A DNA stretch of 64,000 nt from an uncultured Bacteroidales bacterium. GTDB lineage: Bacteria; Bacteroidota; Bacteroidia; Bacteroidales; Muribaculaceae. The notes beneath the pieces were generated by a model. The model had not been told where the DNA came from. It saw only the letters and a program-made list of their open reading frames with translations, and searched no databases. Positions within the stretch are counted from its first letter, which is position 1; each line of letters opens with the position of its first letter. A program made the position numbers and the translations under genes. Of the stretch, positions 33,911 to 43,504 are shown piece after piece. The stretch lies in the NCBI GenBank assembly GCA_902776955.1, contig CACYSG010000002.1, positions 38,736-102,735 of the forward strand, in the 5' to 3' direction.

Positions 33911-34300
33911 ATGCTACACCTTAACAAAGTACATCACATCGCCTTGATTTGCTCCGATTATCAGCGGAGCCTCGACTTCTATACCCGCGTGATAGGCTGT
34001 CAGGTCATTGCCGAGCATTGGCGCGAGGAGCAGCAGTCCTATCTGACCAAACTGTCCCTTAACGGCGACTATGTCATCGAGTTGTTCTCGTTCACCTCGC
34101 CGCCACAGCGCTTGTCCTACCCCGAGGCGGCTGGATTGCGTCATCTGGCCTTTGAGGTTGATGACATCGTGGCCCAGGTCGCTGAACTGGACCGTATGGG
34201 TGTCGCCCACGAGGACATCAGGACCGACGCCACGACCGGCAAACGATTCGTCTTCTTTGACGACCCCGATGGCCAGCCCCTCGAGATGTACGAGAAATAA
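33911..34300 (+). CDS. VOC family protein, glyoxalase-like
   Basis: 129 residues, one vicinal-oxygen-chelate unit pair: LNKVHHIALICSDYQRSLDFYTRVIGC and GLRHLAFEVDD, ending FFDDPDGQPLEMYE. His and Glu residues at the usual metal positions are present (HHIAL, VIELF, LRHLAF, LEMYE). It resembles GloA2/YaeR-type proteins; a lactoylglutathione lyase activity should not be assumed in an organism that may lack glutathione. Confidence 0.88.
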   Translation: MLHLNKVHHIALICSDYQRSLDFYTRVIGCQVIAEHWREEQQSYLTKLSLNGDYVIELFSFTSPPQRLSYPEAAGLRHLAFEVDDIVAQVAELDRMGVAHEDIRTDATTGKRFVFFDDPDGQPLEMYEK

Positions 34301-34347
34301 CTTCGGGAGAGCCGTAACTTAGGCTCAGAAACTAAAATGTCTTTTAC

Positions 34348-35322
34348 GTGGAAGAGAGCAAAATCATCATCTATCAAAGTGAAGACGGGCAGACGCAGAT
34401 AGATGTTCGCCTGGAGAATGAAACCGTCTGGTTGACGCAAGCCCAAATGGCAGAACTGTTCCAAAAAAATCAGTCTGTCATCGCACGTCACATAGCCAAC
34501 GTTTTTAGGGAGGGAGAATTGGATAAAAGTAGTAATATGCAAATTTTGCATAATACTCTATCCAAGTATAAACCTACTTCAATTTACAACCTCGATGTCA
34601 TCATCTCTGTCGGTTATCGTGTAAAGAGTAAGCGTGGCACTGCTTTCCGTATCTGGGCTAGACAAATTCTTAAGGACTTCCTCATCAAGGGCTATGCGGT
34701 CAATGAGCGTATTCGCCAGGAACAGATAGGAGAATTACGACAACTTGTTGGCATTTTGGGCCGTACTGTTCAAAGTCAGCCCATAATCACTACAGACGAA
34801 AGCCAAGCATTATTTGATGTCGTTACCGATTATACTTATGCACTGGATACGTTAGACAATTATGACTATGAGCGGTTAGTTATTGAAAAGACCACCCAAG
34901 AGGAACGATTCCATGCTACATATGAGAATGCCATCAGTGAGATTGAGAGACTTCGAAATAAATTTGGTGGCAGCAACTTGTTTGGAAATGAGAAGGATGA
35001 TTCCTTCAAGAGCAGCATTGGACAGATTTATCAAACTTTTGGAGGAGAAGAACTATACCCCAGTGTTGAGGAAAAAGCCGCTATGTTGCTTTACCTCGTC
35101 ACAAAGAATCACTCCTTCAGTGACGGTAATAAACGCATTGCCGCTACGCTCTTTCTTTGGTTCCTTAACAACAACGGCATCCTCTATCGTGAGGATGGCT
35201 CCAAGCGTTTGGCCGATAACACGCTTGTTGCTCTCACACTAATGATAGCCGAGAGTAAAACTGAGGAGAAAGATGTTATGGTAAAAGTAGTGGTGAATTT
35301 AATTAATCAAAGAAACGAATAA
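34348..35322 (+). CDS. RhuM-Fic fusion protein
   Basis: 324 residues from a GTG start (no ATG in frame nearby). The N-terminal RhuM/ORF6N-like domain reads ETVWLTQAQMAELFQKNQSVIARHI, with NLDVIISVGYRVKSKRGTAFR. The C-terminal Fic/Doc-like domain has HSFSDGNKR (255-263), the catalytic motif of AMP or phosphate transfer to proteins. The fusion is common in mobile genes of Bacteroidetes and often sits in defence or toxin settings; its action here is unknown. The gene is AT-rich compared with both neighbours, a sign of transfer. It stops two bases before the next start. Confidence 0.88.
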   Translation: MEESKIIIYQSEDGQTQIDVRLENETVWLTQAQMAELFQKNQSVIARHIANVFREGELDKSSNMQILHNTLSKYKPTSIYNLDVIISVGYRVKSKRGTAFRIWARQILKDFLIKGYAVNERIRQEQIGELRQLVGILGRTVQSQPIITTDESQALFDVVTDYTYALDTLDNYDYERLVIEKTTQEERFHATYENAISEIERLRNKFGGSNLFGNEKDDSFKSSIGQIYQTFGGEELYPSVEEKAAMLLYLVTKNHSFSDGNKRIAATLFLWFLNNNGILYREDGSKRLADNTLVALTLMIAESKTEEKDVMVKVVVNLINQRNE

Positions 35323-35324
35323 AA

Positions 35325-36263
35325 ATGTTTTATTTACTCATAACTTTGGCGATGGGTCTGCTGGTACCCTTCCAGACCGCTGCCAATTCCCGTTTGCGTC
35401 AGGTCGTGGGTCCCGCCTACGTCTCGACGCTTGTGTCTTTTTCGGTTTCCACGCTGGCCCTGTTGCTGGTGTCGCTGCTCTCGGGCAGTCCGCTCGTCCC
35501 GACGGGCGAGATGCTGGCCGAGGCACCCTGGTGGAGCTGGTTTGCCGGGCTGGTCGCTGTGGTGACCATTACCATTGCCATTCATTTATTTAAGGAAATA
35601 GGCCCCTTGCAGGCCGTTATCATCCCGATGTTCAGTCAGTTGATTTTCAGTCTGCTGATTGACCACTTCGGGTGGTTCGGTGCCAACGTGATACCGTTGG
35701 ATGCCAAGCGCATTATCGGCTCGTTGCTGCTCATCGCGGGCGTGACGCTCGTTGTCATTCTGCCCAGGCTCAAAGTCCAGCAGCAAGAGACCCGCGACAA
35801 AGGTTCGCGGCAGCTCTTCTGGCAGCTGTGTGCTGTCGTGTCAGGTTGCCTGTCGGCCAGCATCACAGGTGTCTATGCCCAACTGTCCGGCGTTGTGGCC
35901 GCCCACGGCGGCAATCCCATGCAGGCTACGACCGTCGCCTTCTTTGTCGCCACCGTTGTGCTGCTGCTCTTCTGCACCGTCAATGGCAGTGTCCGCTTGA
36001 TCGGTAAGGCCTTTTCGCGCGAATATCCGTGGTGGATGTGGCTGGGAGGCCTGTGTGGCGCGACTATCGTCTTCGGCAACGCGTGGCTTGTCGCCCATGT
36101 GGGCGTCGGCGTGTTTGTTATGGCCCTGCTCGTCGGTCAGCTCGCCTTGAGCCAACTGATGGAGCACTACGGCTGGTTGGGTGCCCCACGCAAGCGCATC
36201 ACCTGGCAGCAAGTCCTCGGCATCCTGCTCATGCTCGCCGGTGTCGCCCTCATCCGCCTGTAA
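35325..36263 (+). CDS. DMT-type inner membrane transporter (YdcZ/DUF606 duplicated)
   Basis: 312 residues with about ten hydrophobic segments forming two similar halves (PFQTAANSRLRQVVGPAYVS and the second, starting near VSGCLSASITGVYAQL). This two-unit arrangement is the YdcZ branch of the drug/metabolite transporter superfamily. Substrate unknown. It starts two bases after the RhuM-Fic stop, but its GC-rich composition differs, so it is probably the resident gene and RhuM-Fic the newcomer. A strong terminator follows. Confidence 0.87.
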   Translation: MFYLLITLAMGLLVPFQTAANSRLRQVVGPAYVSTLVSFSVSTLALLLVSLLSGSPLVPTGEMLAEAPWWSWFAGLVAVVTITIAIHLFKEIGPLQAVIIPMFSQLIFSLLIDHFGWFGANVIPLDAKRIIGSLLLIAGVTLVVILPRLKVQQQETRDKGSRQLFWQLCAVVSGCLSASITGVYAQLSGVVAAHGGNPMQATTVAFFVATVVLLLFCTVNGSVRLIGKAFSREYPWWMWLGGLCGATIVFGNAWLVAHVGVGVFVMALLVGQLALSQLMEHYGWLGAPRKRITWQQVLGILLMLAGVALIRL

Positions 36264-36275
36264 CGAAACATCAAG

Positions 36276-36325
36276 ACAAACCCCATGTTTGACATTGACG
36301 ATGTAAACATGGGGCTTGTTTTTAT
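36276..36325 (+). terminator. Terminator after the YdcZ transporter gene
   Basis: 10-bp perfect stem CCCCATGTTT (36281-36290) with AAACATGGGG (36305-36314), followed by a T-rich tail. Confidence 0.9.
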
Positions 36326-36399
36326 TTTTTTCATGAAATAGAGTTGTTTGATTTGTAAAAGTTGTTTGAAAAAACAATTTGTTTTTGTGATTTTTTTGC

Positions 36400-36408
36400 T
36401 ATCTTTGT
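36400..36408 (+). promoter_or_regulatory. Promoter of the DUF1016 nuclease gene
   Basis: TATCTTTGT with TTTG about 19 bases upstream; the ATG at 36428 follows after about 20 bases. Confidence 0.75.
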
Positions 36409-36427
36409 GGATGGTAATTTATCAGAG

Positions 36428-37462
36428 ATGGAGCAGAAAGAATCACATACTTTGGCAGACAATGGTATCCTGAGAGATGCGCGTCAAATCATTGAAACGG
36501 CACGCCGCAATGCAGTTCGCAGTGTTGATTTCAATAGAGTTCAGATGTATTGGAAACTTGGGAAACGTATCTTTGAAGAAGAGCAGCAGGGTAAAGAACG
36601 CGCTGACTATGGCGCATATATCGTGAAGACCCTGGCGGCGAATCTAGAGAAGGAATATGGAAGCGGTTTTGGCATTCGACAACTAGAACGAGCACGGCAA
36701 TTTTATCGGATGTATCCAATTGCGTCCACAGTGCGGACGCAATTGAATTGGTCACAATATAAATTGCTCTTAACCATTCAAGATCCCGACAAGCGGGAAT
36801 ATTATGAATTGGAGTCTGTTAACAACGCATGGACAGCTCGAGAAACCGAGCGGCAGATAAATTCCATGTTATATGAGCGATTGCTGCTCAGTAATGACAA
36901 AGAATCAGTTCTGGCTGTTGCCCGAAAAGAACGAATACCCGAAAGCCCGCAGGAAATTATCAAGGATCCCATGGTGCTTGAGTTTCTTGGTCTTGAGCAC
37001 CAGCCTAGTTACTATGAGAAAGATATCGAAGGAGCCATTATCTCCCACCTTGTGGATTTTTTGCTTGAGATGGGAAAAGGCTTCTCTTTTGTATCAAGGC
37101 AAAAACGCATTCTGCTTGAGGATGACGAGTTTTTTATCGACCTTGTTTTTTACAATCGCCTATTACGTTGTTTTGTTCTTGTAGAGCTTAAAACAGGAAA
37201 GCTGACGCACCAAGATCTCGGCCAGTTGCAAATGTATGTCAACTATTATGACCGATTGGAAAAGACACCTGACGAGAATCCCACAATTGGCATTCTGTTA
37301 TGCACCAGCAAGAACGATACTGCCGTAAAAATGGCCTTGCCTGAAGACAATAAAACGATTTTGGCAAGCCAATATCAACTTTACTTGCCTACGACAGAAC
37401 AATTGGTTCACGAAATTAATGAGGTGAAACTATTGGCTCAAAAGGGCAGAACTGACGAATGA
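36428..37462 (+). CDS. PDDEXK nuclease domain protein (DUF1016, YhcG-like)
   Basis: 344 residues from the ATG at 36428; an earlier in-frame start would lie upstream of the promoter. N-terminal DUF1016 helical domain (YWKLGKRIFEEEQQG, GFGIRQLERARQFYRMYP, LNWSQYKLLL), C-terminal nuclease core with Asp238, Glu253 and Lys255 in FIDLVFYNRLLRCFVLVELKTG. These proteins occur near restriction systems and mobile DNA, but are also frequent as single genes; the role is unknown. The gene is AT-rich against a GC-rich background, suggesting transfer. An 11-bp inverted repeat lies inside the coding region (36717-36745). Confidence 0.9.
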   Translation: MEQKESHTLADNGILRDARQIIETARRNAVRSVDFNRVQMYWKLGKRIFEEEQQGKERADYGAYIVKTLAANLEKEYGSGFGIRQLERARQFYRMYPIASTVRTQLNWSQYKLLLTIQDPDKREYYELESVNNAWTARETERQINSMLYERLLLSNDKESVLAVARKERIPESPQEIIKDPMVLEFLGLEHQPSYYEKDIEGAIISHLVDFLLEMGKGFSFVSRQKRILLEDDEFFIDLVFYNRLLRCFVLVELKTGKLTHQDLGQLQMYVNYYDRLEKTPDENPTIGILLCTSKNDTAVKMALPEDNKTILASQYQLYLPTTEQLVHEINEVKLLAQKGRTDE

Positions 37463-37468
37463 TTCAAG

Positions 37469-38140
37469 ATGATGAGACGGGGAACGATACATAGTGCGAC
37501 GGAGTTGGTGGACCTTATCCAGGAGGTGGGGTTCCTGCCGTTGTTGTACAGCGGCATCAGCGGTTTTTCGGCCGAGGAGGTTGTGGACAGCGATTGCCGC
37601 TATGTGGTCTATGACGACGGGGGCTGGGACTGGCCCATGTGGAAGTGGAAAGGCCCCATCGTGACCGAGGGCAGTTGCGTGTATGGAAAATTCTTCAACA
37701 AAAAGGCCGGATACATCAGCATGGACTGGTGGCCCGACTTCATGAACTACCGCCGTCATGCCTGCCCCGCGCCTACCGAAGGCTCCATCGAGGAGGCCAT
37801 CCTGATGACCCTGCGCGAGCACGGTAGTCTGATTACCCGCGAATTGCGGGCTGCCTGCGGCTTCACGGGCACCAAGATGCGTAGCCGCTTTGACGGCTAT
37901 GTGACGCGCCTGCAGATGGCGTGCCGCATTGTTACCCAGGACTTTGTCTATCCGCGCGACAAGCACGGCCACGAGTATGGCTGGGGCTGGTCGTTGCTGA
38001 CCACGCCCGAGCAGTTGTTGGGCAAGGAGGCCTGCCACTGCGACCGCTCGCCCCAGGAGTCCCTGGAACGGATAATGTCCCACCTCAAGGGTTTCCTGCC
38101 CCACGTTACCGATGCTCAACTGTTGAAACTACTCAAATAA
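37469..38140 (+). CDS. AlkZ-related winged-helix protein
   Basis: 223 residues, soluble. The pattern EVGFLPLLYSGISGFSAEEV, WDWPMWKWKGPI, VYGKFFNKKAGYISMDWWPDFMNYRR matches the short AlkZ-related family, distant from the AlkZ/YcaQ interstrand-crosslink glycosylases. The helical C-terminal half has REHGSLITRELRAACGF, fitting a winged-helix DNA-binding unit. Glycosylase activity is not established for this branch. GC-rich like the host; follows the DUF1016 gene by six bases, so may be read from its promoter. Confidence 0.6.
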   Translation: MMRRGTIHSATELVDLIQEVGFLPLLYSGISGFSAEEVVDSDCRYVVYDDGGWDWPMWKWKGPIVTEGSCVYGKFFNKKAGYISMDWWPDFMNYRRHACPAPTEGSIEEAILMTLREHGSLITRELRAACGFTGTKMRSRFDGYVTRLQMACRIVTQDFVYPRDKHGHEYGWGWSLLTTPEQLLGKEACHCDRSPQESLERIMSHLKGFLPHVTDAQLLKLLK

Positions 38141-38152
38141 AACCATATCGCT

Positions 38153-38521
38153 ATGAAACGAATACTGTTTCTATTCATCACGCTGCTGACGTTCACCGCC
38201 ATCCAGGCCCAGAAAATCAGCTATATCGAGACCACCCGCTCTTGGAACTACGTCTATGACGAGAATGGCAAGAAGGTTTATACCTTCAGCACCAGCCAGG
38301 GGCAAGTCGTGGCCTACAGTGACACGTTCTACGTCCTCAAGAACGGTTCATGGTATTACACCTGTGACGCCAAGGGCAAGAAACTGCACACCTTCTCGGT
38401 GAGCAGCGTGGGCGAGGTCCTGACTGCCACGGGTGACACCTTTACCAGCCGCAACGGCAACTGGATTTACACATGGGACAAAAAGGGCAAAAAACTCAAT
38501 ACCCGCCACAGCACCTGGTAA
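38153..38521 (+). CDS. Small secreted repeat protein
   Basis: 122 residues with a signal peptide (about 19 residues, ending IQAQ). Three related units of about 32-36 residues follow, each with a Trp-Tyr strand, a DxKGKK-type turn and a strand ending in TF or N (SWNYVYDENGKKVYTFS, SWYYTCDAKGKKLHTFS, NWIYTWDKKGKKLNTR). No catalytic motif. A periplasmic or surface beta-repeat protein of unknown role. It starts 12 bases after the AlkZ-related gene and is followed by a terminator. Confidence 0.75.
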   Translation: MKRILFLFITLLTFTAIQAQKISYIETTRSWNYVYDENGKKVYTFSTSQGQVVAYSDTFYVLKNGSWYYTCDAKGKKLHTFSVSSVGEVLTATGDTFTSRNGNWIYTWDKKGKKLNTRHSTW

Positions 38522-38552
38522 GCCGATAGGTTTTCGTCAAATAACAACTATT

Positions 38553-38585
38553 AACACCCGAGATTTGCATATTTCGGGTGTTTTT
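38553..38585 (+). terminator. Terminator before sbcD
   Basis: 8-bp stem ACACCCGA with TCGGGTGT and following T residues. Its loop contains the -33 TTTG of the sbcD promoter. Confidence 0.8.
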
Positions 38586-38596
38586 CCTATATTTGT
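38564..38596 (+). promoter_or_regulatory. Promoter of sbcDC, interlaced with a terminator
   Basis: TTTG (38564-38567) and TATATTTGT (38588-38596) with an exact 20-base spacer. The -33 element is inside the terminator loop of the preceding gene. The leader is about 65 bases. Confidence 0.75.
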
Positions 38597-38666
38597 GGTA
38601 AGAAATATTTCCTTAGAGCGAAGAATGCATATAACAACAATGAACCTTAATTAATAGAATAGATAC

Positions 38667-39866
38667 ATGTTCAAATTCATCCACACCAGTGACTGGCACC
38701 TAGGCCAGAATTTTTATGGCTATGACCGTTCCGAGGAACAGCGCGATTTCCTCGAGCAGCTGGCCGATATAGCACGCAAGCACACGCCTGACGCAATGCT
38801 CGTCAGTGGCGACATATTTCACACGGCAGCACCGTCAAATGCGGCGGTAAACCTCTATGTCAATGCCATGCTGGACATTCACCGGGCTTGCCCCACGATG
38901 GCCATCATCGTCATTGCGGGCAATCACGACAGTGCGTCTCGCCTCGACAGCGACAAGCGCCTGTGGGAGTTGGCCGGAGTGACCGTGCTGGGCAGTATAG
39001 CCCGCGATAAAGGCGGCAAGGCCGACTTGGCCAGCCACATCATCAACGTGGGCGGCAAGGGCATCGTTGCCGCCGTACCGTTTGCCTATCCCGGCGCCTT
39101 CCCGCGCGTCGGCATGGACGAGACCGAGCGCGACCAGCGTCAGCAGGCCTACTTCCAAGCCCTGCTTGACGAAGCCAATTCGCACAACGAGGGCGGTCTG
39201 CCCGTGGTGCTTATGGCGCATCTTGCCGTCAACAACAGCGACTTCACCGGTCATGACCGCAACATGACCATGGAGTGTGTCGAGATGGACACCTTGGGCA
39301 CAGGATATGACTATGTCGCCTTGGGACACATCCACCGCCCGCAGCAGGTGAGCGAGCGCGCCCGCTATTGCGGCACGCCGGTGCCCGTGAGCTTCGACGA
39401 GCAATGTGAGCACTCGGTGAGCATCGTCACCATCGACGATCACGGCGCCTTGCCCGCTATCGACACCAGGGTCATCAAGAACATCAAACCCCTGCGTACC
39501 ATGCCCGCCGGCGAGCCTGTGGACTTTGATGCCGCCTTGACCCTGCTGCAGGAACTCAATCCCAACGACCGTTCCTACATCCGCCTCAACGTCAAGGTGG
39601 ACCGCTACCTGCCCAACGGAGCCCAGGAAAAGGCCGCGTTGGCGGTGAATGAGAAGCAGTGCCGCCTGTGTGAAATCAAGAAGACATCCACCATTGCGTT
39701 CACTCCGCAAGCCAGCCAGATGACCGTCGAGGAATTCAACAAGAAATCTCCCATCGACATCGCCAACCAGTATTTCATTGAGAAATTCGGAGCTCCCATG
39801 AACGATGAGCAACGCGATATGTTTAACGACTTGTACCAATTGCTCATGGAGGAGAACAGGCAATGA
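38667..39866 (+). CDS. sbcD: Exonuclease SbcD
   Basis: 399 residues. Calcineurin-like phosphoesterase signatures in order: HTSDWHLG (6-13), VSGDIFH, VIAGNHDS, LMAHL and GHIHRPQ. With SbcC it forms the SbcCD (Mre11-Rad50-like) nuclease that opens hairpins and trims DNA ends. Its stop overlaps the sbcC start by four bases. The presence of a hairpin-cutting nuclease is of note in a region with many palindromes and arrays. Confidence 0.97.
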   Translation: MFKFIHTSDWHLGQNFYGYDRSEEQRDFLEQLADIARKHTPDAMLVSGDIFHTAAPSNAAVNLYVNAMLDIHRACPTMAIIVIAGNHDSASRLDSDKRLWELAGVTVLGSIARDKGGKADLASHIINVGGKGIVAAVPFAYPGAFPRVGMDETERDQRQQAYFQALLDEANSHNEGGLPVVLMAHLAVNNSDFTGHDRNMTMECVEMDTLGTGYDYVALGHIHRPQQVSERARYCGTPVPVSFDEQCEHSVSIVTIDDHGALPAIDTRVIKNIKPLRTMPAGEPVDFDAALTLLQELNPNDRSYIRLNVKVDRYLPNGAQEKAALAVNEKQCRLCEIKKTSTIAFTPQASQMTVEEFNKKSPIDIANQYFIEKFGAPMNDEQRDMFNDLYQLLMEENRQ

Positions 39867-42800
39867 AACTCAAGAAACTTACTATCAACAATATCGCCTC
39901 GATTGAGCACGCCGAGATAGACTTTGACGCGGCTCCGCTGGCCAATGAGCACCTGTTCCTGATTTCAGGCGAGACCGGTTCCGGTAAATCGACCATCATC
40001 GACTGCATCTGCCTGGCCCTGTATGACAAGGCGCCACGGTTCATCGGTGTCCAGAATTACGAGTACACCAGCGGCGAGAACAAGAAGTCACTGATGGCGA
40101 CCAATACCCGTCAACTCATGCGCAGGGGCTCGGTAAGTGCCGACATCTGCCTGACGTTTGACGATAATAACGGCATCCCCTATATCGCCACGTGGGAGGT
40201 GCATCGCGCCAACAACAAGCCCGACGGTACCTTGCAGGCGGTCAAACGCACGCTATTGACCGAGGACGGCATCATGCCGCCAGTATACATCGGTAACAGC
40301 AAAGAAATCAATTCCTATATCGCCCGCCTCATCGGGCTCGACATGGAGCAGTTTTCCCGAACGGTCGTGCTCGCCCAGGGCAAATTCGCCGAGTTCCTCA
40401 ATAGCGACGAGAAGGAAAAGGCCGCGTTGCTCGAGAAGATGACGGGCACCGAGGTGTATGCCCAGATGGGTGAGAAGATATATCAGACTTATAAGCAGAA
40501 GGAGCAAGAGCGGGACCTGCTGCTGGCTCAACTGCAGGGCATCACCCTGCTGAGCGAGGACGAGAGGACGGCCATCATGGATGAAGTCAACACCATCAAG
40601 CAGCAATTGTCCGCGGTGCAAAAGGTCCATGATACCGCCGAGAAAATGACCCAGTGGCTCAACGAGAAAGCCAAGAACGCCCAAGACCTCGCCGACAAAC
40701 AGCACGACCTCGCCGACAAGCAGGCCATGACCCAACAGCAAAGCCACAAGGACGAGCAGCGCCTGGTCAACGACTGGGATGCCACCACCGACGCGAGACG
40801 CGACTTGAAGGCCAAGCAAGAGGCGCTGGCCCAAATTGAAACGCTGGAAAAGGCCCGCCCCGTCATGCAGCAGGAGTACGATCGGTTGAGCGCTGCCCTG
40901 CGCGCGATGGTGGCCGATATAGCAGGCAAGGAGACGTCACTCAAGCGGCTGCTCGCCCATCTCGAAGAAGAAAAGCCGCGCAGCGCCATGTTTGAGGCCA
41001 TCAAGACCATCAAGACCCTGATGAAGCAGCGCAAAGCGGCGGCCGATAACGTCACGGCCTTCGGCAAGGCCCTTGAGCAGGAACAGGCACGGTTCCCCGA
41101 AGCCGAAAAAGCCCTCAATCTGGCCCATGATGCGGTGAAAGCCATCGAACAGACGCTCAAGCAGAGCCAGGAGCAATATGATGCGATGAACATCGATCAG
41201 GTCAATGGCCGCAAGGATGACCTGAATACCGCCCGCCAATGCTTGAATGACTTCAAGAACATGTTTGATGCCGTCGTGCAGCAGACTCAAGCCCTGCAGG
41301 ACATGCGGCAGGAGCGTGAAGGGCACAAGCGGCAACTCGACAGCGAGAACGAGACCATCGCGGGCAAACGCGCCACCGTGGAACAGATGAAACAAGACAT
41401 CGACAGGCTGAAAGATTGGAACGCACTCGTCGAGCAGGCTCACAAGACCCTGCACCAGGGTGACAAGTGCCCCGTGTGCGGCAATATCATCAACACGCTG
41501 AACGAGCCCGAGGGCCAAAGTGTGCTTGACGGAATGTCTCAGCAGCTGGCTGATGCCGAGAGGCAGGTGAGGGAAGCCGAAACACGGATAGGCACTGCGG
41601 CCGAACTCATCAAGCGCCTTGACAAGAACATCCTCACAAGGGAGAAGGACTTGAACGAGGCTGTCGCCAAGCGCGACCGGCAGTGGCAACAGACCCGCGG
41701 CATGCTGATAAAATGCGGCAAAAAAGTCGATGAAATGGCCGATATTGCCCAGGCTGACCTCCTGATTGAAGCTATCGACCAAGAGACCGGGCAATTGAGC
41801 GAGGTGCTCAAGCAGGCCCAAGTGTTGAACAAACGCATATCCCAGGAGCGCGACCAATTCACCCAGGCCACCGAAAAGCAAAATGCGGCCCTTCTTGACC
41901 TGAATAATGTCAAAGCCAGCATTGAGAAGCAGCGCGAGGCCATCGACACCAACCAGCAGCGGTTCCAGGAATTGTCCCAAGAGCTGAGCGGGCAGTTCGC
42001 CTATGACGACTGGCAAGAGCGCGCAGTCCAGCCTGGTTTCATCGGTGATTTGGAGAAAGATGCCGATAACTATAAGCGCGACCAGCAGGAGGCATTGCGG
42101 CTTGACCACGCCATTGAACTCAGTCAGTCGCTGCTTCCCGCCATGCAGGCCGTCAAGGAGAGCATCCACGGGTTTGAGGACCACAAGCTGACGACCGAAG
42201 TCATCCCCGACGACTTGAGCAAGCAGTGGAACGAGCTGGGCAACAGCTATCTCGAGTGGGGCACCCGCTTGAAGACTCAGCACGACAATGCCGAGCGGGC
42301 GCGGCAATCCCTGGACGATTATCTGCACGGCCATCCCGACATGGACCTCAATCGCCTCTCGCTGCTTGCCGGACAGCGGCAAGAGACCATCAACGCCATT
42401 AGGCAGGCGCACAAAGACCTTGCTGACAACATCAACCTGATGTTGGGTGAGGTGCAGGCATTGACCAGGCGTCAACAAGAGATTGCTGCGGCCAGACCCG
42501 AATGTGACGAGCAAGATCCCGAACGTCTTGCCGATACTATTGCCGATACCGCGAAGCAGATGGAGCAGTTCGCCGAAGATATCTCATCTCGCATGACGAC
42601 GCTCAAGAGCGATGAGGTAAACCATCGTCAGGCCGGCGAGAAGAAGCAACTGCTTGACGCTGCCGAAGCAACCTGCAGGACATGGGGAGAGTTTAACGAC
42701 ATCCTGGGTGACGCTACCGGCTCAAAGTTCCGGAAAATTGCCCAAAGTTACATCCTGGGTGAGTTGCTGCACGGAGCCAACGACTACCTGCGGCAGTTCA

Positions 42801-43189
42801 ACGAGGGCCGCTTTGAATTGGAAGCCAACCCCGGCCAACTCACCATCCTCGTGCGTGACCTGCAGCAGGGCGACCTCACCTCGGTCAACACCCTCTCGGG
42901 CGGCGAGAGTTTCATGGTCTCGCTGGCACTGGCGCTAGCGTTGTCCAACACGACAGGCAAAGTGTTCAGCGTGGACACCTTGTTCATTGATGAAGGTTTC
43001 GGCTCGCTCAGCGAGGGCTATCTTGACAACGTGATGGACACGCTCAACCGTCTCTATGACATGGGCGGCAGGCGTGTGGGACTCATCAGTCATGTCGAAC
43101 TGCTCAAGGAACGCGTCCTGACCCAAATCAAGGTCGAGCGCGACCCCGGCAACAACACCGTCAGCCGTGTCATGGTGACCACGGCATGA
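39863..43189 (+). CDS. sbcC: Exonuclease subunit SbcC (Rad50-like ATPase)
   Basis: 1108 residues. Walker [10 protein letters not shown] (36-44); two long coiled-coil arms around the zinc hook CPVCG (536-540); ABC signature LSGGES (1011-1016); Walker [12 protein letters not shown]. The protein dimerises through the hook and drives the SbcD nuclease with ATP. It is in an operon with sbcD. Length is normal for SbcC. Nothing unusual besides a high content of Gln and Ala in the coils. Confidence 0.97.
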   Translation: MKLKKLTINNIASIEHAEIDFDAAPLANEHLFLISGETGSGKSTIIDCICLALYDKAPRFIGVQNYEYTSGENKKSLMATNTRQLMRRGSVSADICLTFDDNNGIPYIATWEVHRANNKPDGTLQAVKRTLLTEDGIMPPVYIGNSKEINSYIARLIGLDMEQFSRTVVLAQGKFAEFLNSDEKEKAALLEKMTGTEVYAQMGEKIYQTYKQKEQERDLLLAQLQGITLLSEDERTAIMDEVNTIKQQLSAVQKVHDTAEKMTQWLNEKAKNAQDLADKQHDLADKQAMTQQQSHKDEQRLVNDWDATTDARRDLKAKQEALAQIETLEKARPVMQQEYDRLSAALRAMVADIAGKETSLKRLLAHLEEEKPRSAMFEAIKTIKTLMKQRKAAADNVTAFGKALEQEQARFPEAEKALNLAHDAVKAIEQTLKQSQEQYDAMNIDQVNGRKDDLNTARQCLNDFKNMFDAVVQQTQALQDMRQEREGHKRQLDSENETIAGKRATVEQMKQDIDRLKDWNALVEQAHKTLHQGDKCPVCGNIINTLNEPEGQSVLDGMSQQLADAERQVREAETRIGTAAELIKRLDKNILTREKDLNEAVAKRDRQWQQTRGMLIKCGKKVDEMADIAQADLLIEAIDQETGQLSEVLKQAQVLNKRISQERDQFTQATEKQNAALLDLNNVKASIEKQREAIDTNQQRFQELSQELSGQFAYDDWQERAVQPGFIGDLEKDADNYKRDQQEALRLDHAIELSQSLLPAMQAVKESIHGFEDHKLTTEVIPDDLSKQWNELGNSYLEWGTRLKTQHDNAERARQSLDDYLHGHPDMDLNRLSLLAGQRQETINAIRQAHKDLADNINLMLGEVQALTRRQQEIAAARPECDEQDPERLADTIADTAKQMEQFAEDISSRMTTLKSDEVNHRQAGEKKQLLDAAEATCRTWGEFNDILGDATGSKFRKIAQSYILGELLHGANDYLRQFNEGRFELEANPGQLTILVRDLQQGDLTSVNTLSGGESFMVSLALALALSNTTGKVFSVDTLFIDEGFGSLSEGYLDNVMDTLNRLYDMGGRRVGLISHVELLKERVLTQIKVERDPGNNTVSRVMVTTA

Positions 43190-43504
43190 GAAGGTGCCAT
43201 CATTGCGATACGTTGGAATTACATTTTACATTGTAATAAGGTGGTTTTCAAATAAGCCTAATGGGCTTACCTGTGGCCCTACTAGCCGCTCTAGGGTACG
43301 GGGGGACGGGGTTGTGAGGATACGGGGGGACGGTTCTTCAGTCCGAAAAATGCAGGCATTTTTCATCCAGAAGAACCGTCCCCGGTCGCTGGCGGCTTCA
43401 ACACCAATGCGTTTTTTACCGGACAGCTAATAGATTTTCATACGTTTTTTTGATTTCTCGGCCGTTAGGCCGATTTTAAACTGCGTCAAGAGGGTGGTGG
43501 AGCG
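43190..43504. other. Noncoding gap of 315 bases with a long hairpin
   Basis: Between convergent sbcC and the DUF4251 gene. It holds the repeat-family hairpin at 43326-43383 and short G-runs (TACGGGGGGACGG twice). A 78-codon frame (43194-43430) crosses the hairpin and is not supported. Confidence 0.75.
43326..43383. repeat. 58-base imperfect palindrome of the GGGACGGTTCTT family
   Basis: Outer 14-bp perfect stem (GGGGACGGTTCTTC with its complement), a 5x5 internal loop, then an inner 9-bp perfect stem (GAAAAATGC with GCATTTTTC) and a 2-base loop. The AGAACCGTCCC portion is shared with the loop of the hairpin after polA. Confidence 0.85.

Noticed and set aside
43194-43430. 78-codon frame between sbcC and the DUF4251 gene
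   Set aside because: It crosses the perfect hairpin at 43326-43383 and has no promoter or family resemblance.
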